Shown in pieces: positions 25,976-34,710 of a DNA stretch of 64,000 nucleotides. Below the pieces are notes generated by a model. The model saw nothing but the letters and a program-made list of their open reading frames with translations. It ran no database searches and had not been told where the DNA came from. A program made the translations under genes and the position numbers. Positions within the stretch are counted from its first letter, which is position 1, and each line of letters starts with the position of its first letter. Source of the stretch: Gammaproteobacteria bacterium (GTDB lineage Bacteria > Pseudomonadota > Gammaproteobacteria > Steroidobacterales > Steroidobacteraceae); contig PLUE01000050.1 of the NCBI GenBank assembly GCA_003164785.1, positions 62,001 to 126,000 on the forward strand, given 5' to 3'.

Positions 25976-27889
25976 TCAGATCTCGAATTCCACCCCGATC
26001 TCCATCACCTGGGTGCTCGGAATATTGAAGTATGCCCCGGGCTGCTGGGCATTGTGATGCATCAGCGCAAACAGCGATTTGCGCCATCGCGCCATGCCAC
26101 TCTGTCGTGCCGTCGGAATGACGGTCTCGTGACCGGTAAAATACGTGACCTGCCGCAGATCGCACTGCGCGACCAGGTGGCGTTCCACGGCGCACTGCAG
26201 GCCTCGCGGAACATCGGGCTTCTCCATGAAGCCGAATCGCAGTTGCACGCGCGCAATTCGCTCTGAGAGCGCGGTGACGGTCACCCGATCGTCGTCCTCG
26301 ACACGCGGGGTGTCCGTCATCTCGACCGCCACCAGCAACACCCGCTCGTGGAGCACCCGGTTGAAATTCACGTTAACGGTCAACGGCAGCGGCACCCCCT
26401 TCGTCATCCGGCCCAGAACGACGGCGGTGCCCGGAATCTGGTACGGCGGATCCGCCTTCATCCGCTCGATGAATTCCTGGGAGCGCTCGCGGATCTCGAG
26501 GCGCACACGATCCATGATCTCCTGACCCTTGCGCCAGGTCAGCATCAAAAAGGCGATGACGAACGAGATCGCCAGGGGAAACCAGCCGCCCTCCAGCAGT
26601 TTCGTGGAGGTCGATGCCACGAACAACAGGTCGAGCGCCAGAAGGCTGCCGTTCACGCTGAAGACGAGAATGGGATTGTACTTCCACTGCAACGCGACGA
26701 AGGTCGCCATGACCGTGGTGATGGCCATGAGCAGCGACACCGCAATGCCGAAAGCGCCGGCCAGTGCGTCGGACGAGCCGAAGCCGATGACGGCCGCGAG
26801 AGTGCCGAAGGCGAGCAGCCAATTCACCACGGGGACATATATCTGGCCCATCTCGTGCCCGGCGGTATGGACGATGTTCATCCGTGGCAGGAAGCCGAGC
26901 TGGATCGCCTGGCTGGTGAGCGAGTACGCACCGGAAATGATCGACTGCGACGCGATGACGGTCGCAACGGTCGCCAGGGCGACGAGACCATAGTGGCCCC
27001 ACTCCGGCGCGAGCTGATAGAAGGAATTCTCGATCGCGCCGGGCTGCGACAGCAGCAGGCCACCTTGACCAAAATAGTTGAGCGTGAGAGCCGGCAGCGC
27101 GACACCGAACCAGGCGAAGCGAATCGGACGCGCGCCAAAATGCCCCATGTCCGCATAGAAGGCTTCACCGCCGGTCACGGCCAGAAACGCACCACCGATG
27201 ATGGCCAAGGAGAGCGGTCCGGCGTGCGACAGGTAGGTGATCGCCGGAATCGGGCTGAGTGCCGCCAGAATCGCGGGCCCCCGGGCGATTCCCATGATCC
27301 CCAGTACGCCGATCACACAGAACCAAATGAGCATCACCGGACCGAACAGCCGGCCGATCCATGAGGTGCCCTTCCTTTGGATCAGGAATAGCGCCACCAG
27401 GATGATGAGCGTCGCCGGCACGACGAAACGTGACATTTGCGGCGCATACAGTTTGATCCCTTCGATGGCGCTCAGCACCGAGATCGCCGGCGTGATGGTC
27501 CCGTCGCCGTACAGCAGCGTGGCTCCCACCAAGCCGATCACGAGAGATACGCCGGCGCGCCGGCCGGACCGGCCGGTCTTGGGATTGACCATCGCGAGGA
27601 GCGCCAGGATGCCGCCCTCCCCATGGTTGTTGGCGCGCATGATCAAGCTGGAATACTTGATCGAAATCACGATGATGAGGGACCAGAAGATCAACGACAC
27701 GATGCCCAGCACCGCCGCCGGGGCGATGACGCCGCCCGGGCTTGCGCTCTTCACGGCCACTTGCAACGTGTACAGAGGACTCGTCCCGATGTCGCCGAAC
27801 ACGATGCCCATGCATGCCAGGGCGGCGGACGCGACGGGGGTGCGTGATTGGACCGGCGGTTCGCGGCGGGCGGTGATGATGGCGGACAT
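25976..27889 (-). CDS. kup: Kup potassium uptake transporter
   Basis: A 637-aa K+/H+ symporter from the ATG at 27889 (MSAIITARREPPVQSRTP). Family landmarks are CMGIVFGDIGTSPLYTLQVA, NNHGEGGILALLAMV, TLLYGDGTITPAISVLSAIE, GGEAFYADMGHFG, NYFGQGGLLLSQPGAIENSF and, at the C terminus, a soluble domain with FGFMEKPDVPRGL and TYFTGHETVIPT. About 12 membrane helices. Longer upstream frame is open but lacks family similarity. The 249 bp between this gene and the Vgb-like gene show no convincing gene; they probably carry the kup promoter. Confidence 0.95.
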   Translation of the reverse strand: MSAIITARREPPVQSRTPVASAALACMGIVFGDIGTSPLYTLQVAVKSASPGGVIAPAAVLGIVSLIFWSLIIVISIKYSSLIMRANNHGEGGILALLAMVNPKTGRSGRRAGVSLVIGLVGATLLYGDGTITPAISVLSAIEGIKLYAPQMSRFVVPATLIILVALFLIQRKGTSWIGRLFGPVMLIWFCVIGVLGIMGIARGPAILAALSPIPAITYLSHAGPLSLAIIGGAFLAVTGGEAFYADMGHFGARPIRFAWFGVALPALTLNYFGQGGLLLSQPGAIENSFYQLAPEWGHYGLVALATVATVIASQSIISGAYSLTSQAIQLGFLPRMNIVHTAGHEMGQIYVPVVNWLLAFGTLAAVIGFGSSDALAGAFGIAVSLLMAITTVMATFVALQWKYNPILVFSVNGSLLALDLLFVASTSTKLLEGGWFPLAISFVIAFLMLTWRKGQEIMDRVRLEIRERSQEFIERMKADPPYQIPGTAVVLGRMTKGVPLPLTVNVNFNRVLHERVLLVAVEMTDTPRVEDDDRVTVTALSERIARVQLRFGFMEKPDVPRGLQCAVERHLVAQCDLRQVTYFTGHETVIPTARQSGMARWRKSLFALMHHNAQQPGAYFNIPSTQVMEIGVEFEI

Positions 27890-28138
27890 GAGTTTATTGA
27901 CTGTTGTGACTGCTTTCGGCGTTGGCTCCGAGCGTACCGTACGATAGGAAATCGCGTGTAAAAAAATCGCGGCCGCAGTACCGGGCGCGATGGCCTGCCG
28001 CGTCGGCCTGGGAAGCGAGCGCTTCATCGGCCTGCGCGCCGAGTTGCGCGCCCTGATGCAGCTGCTGGGCGAATCGATAGAAGCGGGCCCGTAATTGCTG
28101 ATACCGGCCCGCGGCACGCGGCGGACCCGGCAGAGAAT

Positions 28139-29224
28139 TTACGGCTTCCCAGCGGCAGGTTCGAAGCTCAGATAACTGATTCGATCCCCCGCGCCGTCCG
28201 CGAACCACAGGCGGTTCACGAGATGTGTCGGCGGTTCCCGATCGCTGCCCGCGGTCAGCCCGACGGCGCGAGCACCCGCGCCCGCCGTCAATTCCGTGAT
28301 GGCGCCATCGGGTGTCACCCGCCCGAGCGAGCTGCCACGCGTGTACCAAATATTTCGATCCGGCCCCACCGCGATGTTGATGGGTGATGGGCCGGCGCCG
28401 GGCATCGCATATTCCGTCACGTCGCCGGTCAGGGTGATCCGGCCGACGCGGTTGCCGTCCGTCGCCAGGCCGTCCATCCCGCCGGAGAGCTCGACGAACC
28501 ACAGCGCGCCATCGGCGCCGGCGGTGATGTCGCCCGGCCCCGAATTGGGCCGCGGCATCGGAAACTCCGTGACCCGGCCGACCAGCGTGATCCGCCCGAT
28601 CTTGTTGGCCTTGAATTCCGAGAACCAGATGTGCCCGTCCGCGCCCACCGCCAGCGCGCGCGGTCCGCTGTCGGCTGTCGGCGGGGAGAATTCGGTGATC
28701 TTGCCCTGCGGTGTGATGCAGCCGATCTTGCCGGCCGCGAACATGCCGAACCAGATGTTGCCGTCGGCACCGAGCGCAATCGCGCGGGGCTGGCTCGCCG
28801 CCGTCGGTATCTCGAATTCGACGATCACCCCATCGGGCGTGATTCGGCCGATGCGGTTGCCCGTATGCTCGGAAAACCACATATTGCCGTCGCCGCCCAG
28901 CGCGATGATGCGCGGTGAACTGTCGCGCTGCGGCAAGGGAAACTCGACGAGCCCCGTGCCGTCGGCGTTCATGCGTCCGATCCGGTTCCCACCACTTTCG
29001 GTGAACCACAGCCGGCCGTCGCGCGCGACCGCGATGGTCGTGGGCGCACTGCCAGGGTGGGGCAACGCAAAAGACTCAATCTTACCGTCGGTCGTCCAGT
29101 TTCGATCCGTCAACCTGAGCCAGCGCTGCTCCGCCGCGTGCACGGCAGTCGGCTGCTCAGCGACCACTCCCATCGACAACGCCAGCCCGGCTGCAATCGC
29201 GGCACTTCCGATCAGTTTGTTCAT
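28139..29224 (-). CDS. Secreted Vgb-like (virginiamycin B lyase-type) beta-propeller protein
   Basis: A protein of about 361 aa starting at the ATG at 29224 with an AGGGAGGGG ribosome site; MNKLIGSAAIAAGLALSMGV is a signal peptide. About six to seven repeats of the form GxxWFxExxxNRIGRIT..G.(V/I)xEF follow, the blades of a streptogramin-lyase-type propeller. True Vgb opens streptogramin B by elimination and needs specific His/Glu residues; I could not confirm them, and most such genomic homologues have unknown substrates. Single gene or first of a pair with the membrane protein upstream. Confidence 0.85.
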   Translation of the reverse strand: MNKLIGSAAIAAGLALSMGVVAEQPTAVHAAEQRWLRLTDRNWTTDGKIESFALPHPGSAPTTIAVARDGRLWFTESGGNRIGRMNADGTGLVEFPLPQRDSSPRIIALGGDGNMWFSEHTGNRIGRITPDGVIVEFEIPTAASQPRAIALGADGNIWFGMFAAGKIGCITPQGKITEFSPPTADSGPRALAVGADGHIWFSEFKANKIGRITLVGRVTEFPMPRPNSGPGDITAGADGALWFVELSGGMDGLATDGNRVGRITLTGDVTEYAMPGAGPSPINIAVGPDRNIWYTRGSSLGRVTPDGAITELTAGAGARAVGLTAGSDREPPTHLVNRLWFADGAGDRISYLSFEPAAGKP

Positions 29225-29281
29225 GGCCCCTCCCTCGGTCTTGTCGTGCCGATTCCCGCGGACTTTGCCCACCCGCGGCTC

Positions 29282-29632
29282 TCACTGCTCCCCCAACGTC
29301 GCCAACGCCACGCCCAGCGCCCCCGTGAAATATAAATACAGGAACGCCGGCACCACCACAATCACCGAGACCACCGTCGACACCCGCACCAACCGGGCCA
29401 TGAACACGGACTTGCAGTTGTCCGCACACCGATAGGTCGCCACCGTCACGTACACGCTGAACGCAACCCCGAAAGCCGTGTACGCCCACATGGCCACGTC
29501 GTTGCCTGGATCGATGCAGGCGCCGAGTGCGCTGACCAGCACCGAACCCAACAGCCCGTAGCCCCAGAACACCGTGGCCAACGAAGTCTTGCCCTGCCAG
29601 GGCTCTTTGACAGCGAGCCAGAGCCGCGTCAC
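29282..29632 (-). CDS. Small integral membrane protein, hypothetical
   Basis: A 116-aa protein with GTG start, MTRLWLAVKEPWQGKTSLAT. Three hydrophobic helices are apparent: VFWGYGLLGSVLVSALGA, MWAYTAFGVAFSVYVTVAT and VSTVVSVIVVVPAFLYLYF; CADNCKSVFM lies in the loop between the last two. The GTG overlaps the stop of a possible upstream small frame (GTGA). No function is known; similar proteins occur as solitary inner-membrane proteins. Confidence 0.75.
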   Translation of the reverse strand: MTRLWLAVKEPWQGKTSLATVFWGYGLLGSVLVSALGACIDPGNDVAMWAYTAFGVAFSVYVTVATYRCADNCKSVFMARLVRVSTVVSVIVVVPAFLYLYFTGALGVALATLGEQ

Positions 29633-29751
29633 CGCTCCGCCATCTTCGCCGACGACATGAACGCTTTCGCATGCTCCAACTCCGGTCGCGTCGACAGCGA
29701 AACTGACGCGGCAACGGTCATGGGGAGGAGAAGAGCCGCTGTCCTTTTCAT
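29629..29751 (-). CDS. Possible 40-residue exported peptide
   Basis: MKRTAALLLPMTVAASVSLS resembles a signal peptide and is followed by TRPELEHAKAFMSSAKMAER. The stop overlaps the GTG start of the membrane protein by 4 bp, typical of coupled genes. The upstream side borders decayed insertion-sequence DNA and the Shine-Dalgarno is weak. It may be the remnant of a longer gene. Confidence 0.33.
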   Translation of the reverse strand: MKRTAALLLPMTVAASVSLSTRPELEHAKAFMSSAKMAER

Positions 29752-29911
29752 CGATTCTGCGGCACGGAAAACCCCACCGCTCGAGCCGGGGAGGAAGTGC
29801 CTCTCCTGAGAGTGAATTGTTAGTGTGAAACTCGATGTTTCAGCCAGATTGTGGGTCTTGTCGAGGTCCATAAAACCCATTAATTTACCTCGATGCTGCT
29901 GGTCTATCGAT

Positions 29912-30217
29912 ACCGCGCCAAGACCCGCCTGGCGAAGTCGGTCCTCGATGCAGGCTGGTCTTCCTTCCGAGCCTTGGCTCCGCTACAAAGCGATCGCGCA
30001 CGGGGCTTGGTACGAGGAAGTCAATGAATCGTTCTCTTCCCGAGTCTGTTCGTCTTGTGCAAGCAAGACGGGGCCGAAAGGTGTCGCAGACCTCGGAATA
30101 AGAAGCTGGATCTGTTCTGAGTGTGGAATGTCGCATGATCGTGATATCAACTCTGCTCGGAATATCCTCTTCCGTTCGGGACATCGAACGCCTGCTGAGG
30201 GAATCCCCGCCCCTTAG
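29912..30217 (+). pseudogene. tnpB: TnpB (IS200/IS605 OrfB) C-terminal remnant, frameshifted
   Basis: TnpB is the RNA-guided nuclease of IS200/IS605 elements. Only its end survives. One frame gives AKTRLAKSVLDAGWSSFRA (from about 29917); after an extra base near 29973 the next frame continues LRYKAIAHGAWYEEVNESF, then the zinc finger VCSSCASKTGPKG ... WICSECGMSHDRDINSARNI and ends AEGIPAP. The CxxC pairs and the RuvC-III DRDxNSARN motif are intact, but the RuvC-I and II parts are gone. The upstream 5' part was lost; the right end of the element follows the stop. Confidence 0.85.
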
Positions 30218-30234
30218 GGTGGGGAGGATGTCAA
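30205..30234 (+). mobile_element. Right-end hairpin of an IS200/IS605-type element
   Basis: CCCCGCCC (30205-30212) pairs with GGGTGGGG (30217-30224), with one G-T pair and a CTTA loop, followed by AGGATGTCAA. Such a hairpin a few bases after the tnpB stop is the recognition structure at the right end of this IS family. No matching left end was found. A similar C4...G4 structure at 29772-29791 with GAGGAAGTG after it may be a relic of another copy. Confidence 0.65.
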
Positions 30235-30308
30235 GGACGCAGAGTAAAGGACGCCAACCGTGACGGCAATTCCGCCCGCCGGCCGCGTCCACGATTAGAA
30301 TTCCACCC

Positions 30309-30854
30309 ATGCTACAGGATGCGCAGACCGATTTGTTTCCCTGGATCCTCGGCGGCCTGCTCGTCGTCGCCGGTGCCGTGCCCGCAGCGATGTACCTCAC
30401 GCACGCGCCACCGCCGGCAGCTATCGCCGTGGCGGCTCCCGCGAATCCAGGTCCATCGAGCCCACCCGCGGCCGGTTCCAGCGCCGGGCCCGCCGCCTCG
30501 GTTGCCCGCGCCACCCCGGCCGCCGCCGCAGAATCCGCACCTGCCAGCCCCGCGCCGAGTCAGATCTGGCAGTGCACCGTGAATGGCCAAAAGACCTTCT
30601 CCGATTCCCCTTGCGGCGCAGGCGCCACCCTGCGTCAAGTGAGCCAGGTGAATCGCATGGATCCGACACCGGCCGCCCACGTGCCGGTCTATCCCCAATC
30701 GCCGGGTGTCTATTATCCACCGGCCCCGGCTGAAGACGTCCCAAGCTCCAACGACATCGACGCGGCGCCGTCAGTGATCCTCATCAACGAAAGACGACAC
30801 GACCACCGGCCCCCGCCACATCCGCACGACCGCAGACCCATCCAACGCAATTAG
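30309..30854 (+). CDS. DUF4124-domain membrane-anchored protein
   Basis: A 181-aa protein with one N-terminal membrane helix (WILGGLLVVAGAVPAAMYL), an Ala/Pro-rich linker of about 60 residues and a DUF4124 segment (IWQCTVNGQKTFSDSPCGAG, about 87-106) with two cysteines, ending in a His/Pro/Arg-rich tail. DUF4124 proteins face the periplasm; their role is unknown. Single gene, converging on the dioxygenase gene. The linker is low-complexity, so its homologues will vary in length. Confidence 0.82.
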   Translation: MLQDAQTDLFPWILGGLLVVAGAVPAAMYLTHAPPPAAIAVAAPANPGPSSPPAAGSSAGPAASVARATPAAAAESAPASPAPSQIWQCTVNGQKTFSDSPCGAGATLRQVSQVNRMDPTPAAHVPVYPQSPGVYYPPAPAEDVPSSNDIDAAPSVILINERRHDHRPPPHPHDRRPIQRN

Positions 30855-30907
30855 CCGAGTCCGGAAGGCAGGCCAACCGGCAGCGAACCGGCAGCGCTGC
30901 GCCTCCG

Positions 30908-32200
30908 CTACTCGGAACCCTTGTTCCATGTCAGATCCGCCACCGACTCCCGTCCCGCCACCGAATAGAGCACCGCGGCGTTGCGGCTCTTTTGGAATTC
31001 ATCGATGGTTTCACCGCGAAACGCGGCGTAGATGTGGGGGTTCGCGATGCCGATGACCGCGCCGAGCTTTTCGAGCAGAAAGAAGATCACTCCATAATGG
31101 ATCATGCCGATCCAGTCGCGCGATCGAATGAGCTGTCGCTCCTCATCACTCAATCCCGCGGCCGTATACGTCTCCTCTTCGTTCGCCCGAAACAGACGCC
31201 TGAACTCCGGGTCGATCAACTGATGCAGATATTTGTTGAAGCGAAAGGCTTTGACGCTGCGTTCGAGCGTGAACGGATACGTACCCGCGAGTCGATCCAC
31301 GCCCGCCAGCTGGTGGCCGACCAGTTCCCGATAGGCCGTCAAATCGATATCGGCAGGCCCCTCGGTTTCGTTCTCGTAGATGGCCGTCGCGATGCCGGTC
31401 ATCGACGGCAGGTAATAGCTTCGATGCAGCGTCCTCAAGCGTTTGCCCATCGCCCCCCGCATGATGAGCCACATGATGACCTCGGCGCCTTCGAACCCAC
31501 CCAGCCGCGCATAATCCGCGTGCGTCATCTGCGCCAGAACGTCGGGATCCTGGGCGAACAGATCGAGGAACTTGTGATCCCATTCCGGATTGTTGAATCC
31601 GGCGCGCTCGCCGTGCACCTGGTGCGACAGGCCGCCCGTCGCGACGATGGCGACCGTCACGTCGGGCGGATACGACTCGATCGCCCGCCGTAATGCGTGG
31701 CCGAGCTTGAAGCAGCGCGCCGCGGTTGGAATCGGGAATTGCAGCACGCCCACTTGCAGGGGCACCACCCGGCCGGGCCAGTCCGGCTCGTGGTCCCACA
31801 TCATCGACAGCGGCGAAAAGCAGCCGTGATCCAATGCCTTGTCCTGAAAAAAGGCCATGTCGAATTCTTCCGCCATCAGCGCGGCGCCGAGGTGCTGGGC
31901 GAATGGCGAGTCGCCGCGCAACGCGGGCAGATTGCGCGCGCCGGCGCCTTCGTCGGCCACGGGATAGGAATTGCCGATGCCGAGCGAAAAGGCCGAGTAA
32001 TGATCGAAGAAGAACGACGTCACGTGGTCGTTGAAGATATAGAGGAGCACATCGGGGTGCTTGTCGACGAGCCATGCCCTCAACGGCTGGTACGCATCGA
32101 ATATGGGCTTCCAAACCGGGTCATTTTGCTTCGACGTATCGAACGCGAAGCCGATCGTGGGCGTGTGGGACGTCGCGAGCGCGCCGATGATTCTTGCCAT
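30908..32200 (-). CDS. Gallate dioxygenase-like class III extradiol dioxygenase (DesB/GalA type)
   Basis: About 430 aa, starting at the ATG at 32200 after a GAGGGG site. The LigB-type catalytic half comes first: ARIIGALATSHTPTIGFAFD, VLLYIFNDHVTSFFFDHYSA and VAIVATGGLSHQVHGERAGF supply the iron-binding and catalytic histidines. The LigA-like half follows in the same chain (FNKYLHQLIDPEFRRLF, LIRSRDWIGMIHYGVIFFLL, IYAAFRGETIDEFQ). The one-chain fusion and length match gallate dioxygenases, which open the gallate ring using Fe(II) and O2. Protocatechuate-type relatives usually have two chains. No other ring-cleavage genes are nearby, so the substrate is not certain. Confidence 0.85.
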   Translation of the reverse strand: MARIIGALATSHTPTIGFAFDTSKQNDPVWKPIFDAYQPLRAWLVDKHPDVLLYIFNDHVTSFFFDHYSAFSLGIGNSYPVADEGAGARNLPALRGDSPFAQHLGAALMAEEFDMAFFQDKALDHGCFSPLSMMWDHEPDWPGRVVPLQVGVLQFPIPTAARCFKLGHALRRAIESYPPDVTVAIVATGGLSHQVHGERAGFNNPEWDHKFLDLFAQDPDVLAQMTHADYARLGGFEGAEVIMWLIMRGAMGKRLRTLHRSYYLPSMTGIATAIYENETEGPADIDLTAYRELVGHQLAGVDRLAGTYPFTLERSVKAFRFNKYLHQLIDPEFRRLFRANEEETYTAAGLSDEERQLIRSRDWIGMIHYGVIFFLLEKLGAVIGIANPHIYAAFRGETIDEFQKSRNAAVLYSVAGRESVADLTWNKGSE

Positions 32201-32275
32201 GACTATTCCCCTCAAATGACACCAGTTGGATTGAAATATATTCCACCCGAGCGGCTCCTGCCATGGCCGCCGCCC

Positions 32276-32953
32276 CTACCGGATCGGCGGAATAATCACC
32301 GACTCCGCCCGACACGCCTCCCGCAACGCATCCGCGCCACATGCCCGCGGGTTGAGCTCGCGATCGAAGCACACGTGCACCTCGCGCAGCCGGGGTGCTC
32401 CTTGCCCGGAGCACGTCGCGACCACCGCGTCCGCGGACCACTGCGGATTCGCCTTCAAGAACGCATTCACGATCACGGCCGGCGATTTCTCGACGGCGGC
32501 GCTGGGATTGACCAACGGCTTCGGAATCACCACCGCGGCGCGCGCCCGCCGCACCAGCGAGAAGTACTCCTCGGGCGCCAGCCCGCTGCAGCTCCCATGC
32601 GTCGCCCACTCGTGGTACACCAGCTGCCTTGCCGGCATGAGGTCCGCGATTCCATCCGCCACCGATTCTGGGATCCGTGAATCCCCGCAATGCTCCGGCC
32701 AACCCCGCTCATTCTGCGGCCACAACCCATGCACGATGAAGCCGTAGCGCCGCGCCCCGTTGCACTCTGGTGAATCCGGCTTCTGAACGCAGAACGCCGG
32801 CGACCACGACAGCGACAATAGGTAGTAATCGAACCGGCCCGCCTCGGCATCGCTCTCACGCGCGTGATGCCGCGCCGATGCGATGGACATCACGCCCATC
32901 ATCAGAAGCGCGACGAGCGCCGCCGATCCGCTGCCCCTCGTTACTCCCGACAA
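32276..32953 (-). CDS. Secreted ribonuclease T2-family protein
   Basis: A 225-aa protein with TTG start at 32953, chosen because GGAGG lies eight bases upstream and a signal peptide (GSAALVALLMMGVMSIASA) follows directly; upstream frame lies inside the hydroxylase gene. Both catalytic blocks are present: YGFIVHGLWPQNERGWPEHC and LVYHEWATHGSCSGLAPEEY, with the two active histidines and the Glu, plus cysteines for disulfides. It should cut RNA in the periplasm or outside the cell to cyclic nucleotides. It starts 4 bp after the stop of the hydroxylase gene, so the two are co-transcribed. Confidence 0.93.
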   Translation of the reverse strand: MSGVTRGSGSAALVALLMMGVMSIASARHHARESDAEAGRFDYYLLSLSWSPAFCVQKPDSPECNGARRYGFIVHGLWPQNERGWPEHCGDSRIPESVADGIADLMPARQLVYHEWATHGSCSGLAPEEYFSLVRRARAAVVIPKPLVNPSAAVEKSPAVIVNAFLKANPQWSADAVVATCSGQGAPRLREVHVCFDRELNPRACGADALREACRAESVIIPPIR

Positions 32954-32957
32954 GCGC

Positions 32958-33836
32958 CTATCCTCCGGCCCGGATGTTCTTCGCTGTCTGTCCCTGACCA
33001 TCGGCCCGCCAACCCGGCGGACCGAACACGATGCCGGCAACCTCGCGCAGCGAGCGCGCCGCGACCACCTCCCGGATGATCGCCGCCCATTCATGGAACG
33101 CAATGCGAATCGGATTGAAGGTCTGAATGTCGTGCACCAGGCCGTAGCGCACCGGTTCATCGTCCCGCTCCGCCACGAAGGTGCCGAACATCCGATCCCA
33201 GACCATCAGCACGCCCGCATAATTGCGGTCGAGGTACACCGCATTCGAGCCGTGATGCACCCGATGATGCGAGGGCGTGTTGAACAGATACTCGAACCAG
33301 CGCGGCATGCGCCGCACCGCCTCCGTGTGGATCCAGAACTGGTAGGCCAGGTTGAAGCTCTGCTGCGCCAGGATCATCTCCGGCGGAAACCCCAGGAACG
33401 CCAGCGGAATCCACGGCGTCCACGTGCCCACCGATACGCCGGTCCATGACTGGCGCAATGCCGTCGATAGATTGTATTGCTGCGAGGAATGATGATTGAC
33501 GTGCGCCGCCCACCAGAACCGGCATTCGTGGCTCACTCGATGGAACCAGTAGTAGGCGAAGTCATCGAGGAAGAAGATCACCACCCACGCCCACACCGAA
33601 GTCGGCGGGATCGTGAACACCCGAACCTGGTAGACCGCCGTCAGGCCCGCGAATACGATTCCCGCCATCAACAGGTTCATCACGATGTTGCCCACATACA
33701 TGGTGAGCGACGCGACGCTGTCGCGGACCTGATAGGTCGCATTGATGACCGAGAAACCGGCGAGAACGGCCTCCAACGCGATCAACCCGACCGAAATGGC
33801 CAGAAACACTTCCGGCGTGTGCCATTGATGGTGCAT
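32958..33836 (-). CDS. Sterol desaturase / fatty acid hydroxylase family membrane protein
   Basis: About 292 aa from the ATG at 33836 (MHHQWHTPEVFLAI). Four to five membrane helices surround the eight-histidine diiron cluster: HRVSHE, HVNHHSSQQYN and HRVHHGSN, with a further His in WIHTEAVRRMPRWFEY. The enzyme should hydroxylate or desaturate a membrane lipid; the substrate cannot be deduced. It heads a two-gene operon with RNase T2, a pairing without obvious metabolic link. Confidence 0.93.
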   Translation of the reverse strand: MHHQWHTPEVFLAISVGLIALEAVLAGFSVINATYQVRDSVASLTMYVGNIVMNLLMAGIVFAGLTAVYQVRVFTIPPTSVWAWVVIFFLDDFAYYWFHRVSHECRFWWAAHVNHHSSQQYNLSTALRQSWTGVSVGTWTPWIPLAFLGFPPEMILAQQSFNLAYQFWIHTEAVRRMPRWFEYLFNTPSHHRVHHGSNAVYLDRNYAGVLMVWDRMFGTFVAERDDEPVRYGLVHDIQTFNPIRIAFHEWAAIIREVVAARSLREVAGIVFGPPGWRADGQGQTAKNIRAGG

Positions 33837-33951
33837 CGTCCCCACATCTCCGTGACCGCGGCGGGGTATTGCACCACATCTGACGAGCAAAGCGCATGTT
33901 CGGCGGCGTCGGCCTCTACTGGACGAGTGCGTTCTCCGCCATCATGAGCCG

Positions 33952-34683
33952 ATGAAAACCATCGGCCTTTTGGGCGGCATGAGCTGGGAATCCACCGTCC
34001 CCTACTACCGTCTCATCAACGAATTCGTGAAGGAACGGTTGGGCGGCCTGCACTCCGCCAGGCTGATCTTGCACAGCGTCGACTTTCACGACATCCAGCG
34101 ATTGCAGAAGGCCGGCGACTGGCTTGCGGCCGGACATCTGTTGGGCGACGCCGCCCGCTCCCTCGAGGTCGCAGGCGCCGATTGCGTGGTCATCTGCTCG
34201 AACACCATGCACAAGGTCGCACCGGCCATCGAAGGCGCGGTGAACATCCCGCTGCTGCACATTGCCGACCCCACCGCGGACGTCATCAAAGCGGCCGGCT
34301 ATGCCGTCGTCGGCCTGCTCGGCACCAAATTCACCATGGAACAGGACTTTTATCGCGATCGGCTGACCGCAGGGCACGGTCTCACCGTCCTGACCCCCAG
34401 TTCCGCGGACCGCGACTCGGTCCACCGCATCATCTTCGAGGAGCTCTGCCTGGGGAAGGTGCAGCCCGAATCGCGCCAGACGTTCCAACGGATCATCCAT
34501 GCCCTCGCCGCGCAGGGCGCCCAAGCCGTCATTCTGGGTTGCACCGAGATCTCGATGCTCATCTCTCAAAATCACACCTCGATCCCGCTGTTCGACACCA
34601 CCGCCATCCACGCCCTCCACGCCGCGGCCTGGGCCCTCGAGCCGAATGAGTCCAAGGCCGGCGACACCCTGCCTTTGGGCTAA
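33952..34683 (+). CDS. Aspartate/glutamate racemase family protein
   Basis: A 243-aa enzyme of the Asp/Glu racemase superfamily. MKTIGLLGGMSWESTVPYY is the typical N terminus; the two catalytic cysteines are C82 in ICSNTMHK and C197 in LGCTEI. It interconverts L- and D- forms of an amino acid, aspartate or glutamate or, as in the YgeA/RacX branch, a wider set; the sequence looks closest to that branch. Single plus-strand gene, 27 bp before mgtC. Confidence 0.94.
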   Translation: MKTIGLLGGMSWESTVPYYRLINEFVKERLGGLHSARLILHSVDFHDIQRLQKAGDWLAAGHLLGDAARSLEVAGADCVVICSNTMHKVAPAIEGAVNIPLLHIADPTADVIKAAGYAVVGLLGTKFTMEQDFYRDRLTAGHGLTVLTPSSADRDSVHRIIFEELCLGKVQPESRQTFQRIIHALAAQGAQAVILGCTEISMLISQNHTSIPLFDTTAIHALHAAAWALEPNESKAGDTLPLG

Positions 34684-34710
34684 GCTGAGGCTTTCACGAG
34701 GGCTCGAGCC

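Noticed and set aside
27894-29009. Minus-strand frame through the Vgb-like gene and the gap before kup
   Set aside because: The Vgb-like frame is the coding one. The part outside it (27894-28138) is protein-like in places but has no start, ribosome site or family.
30870-30895. Direct repeat AACCGGCAGCG, two copies
   Set aside because: Only 11 bp and two copies, with no element around it.
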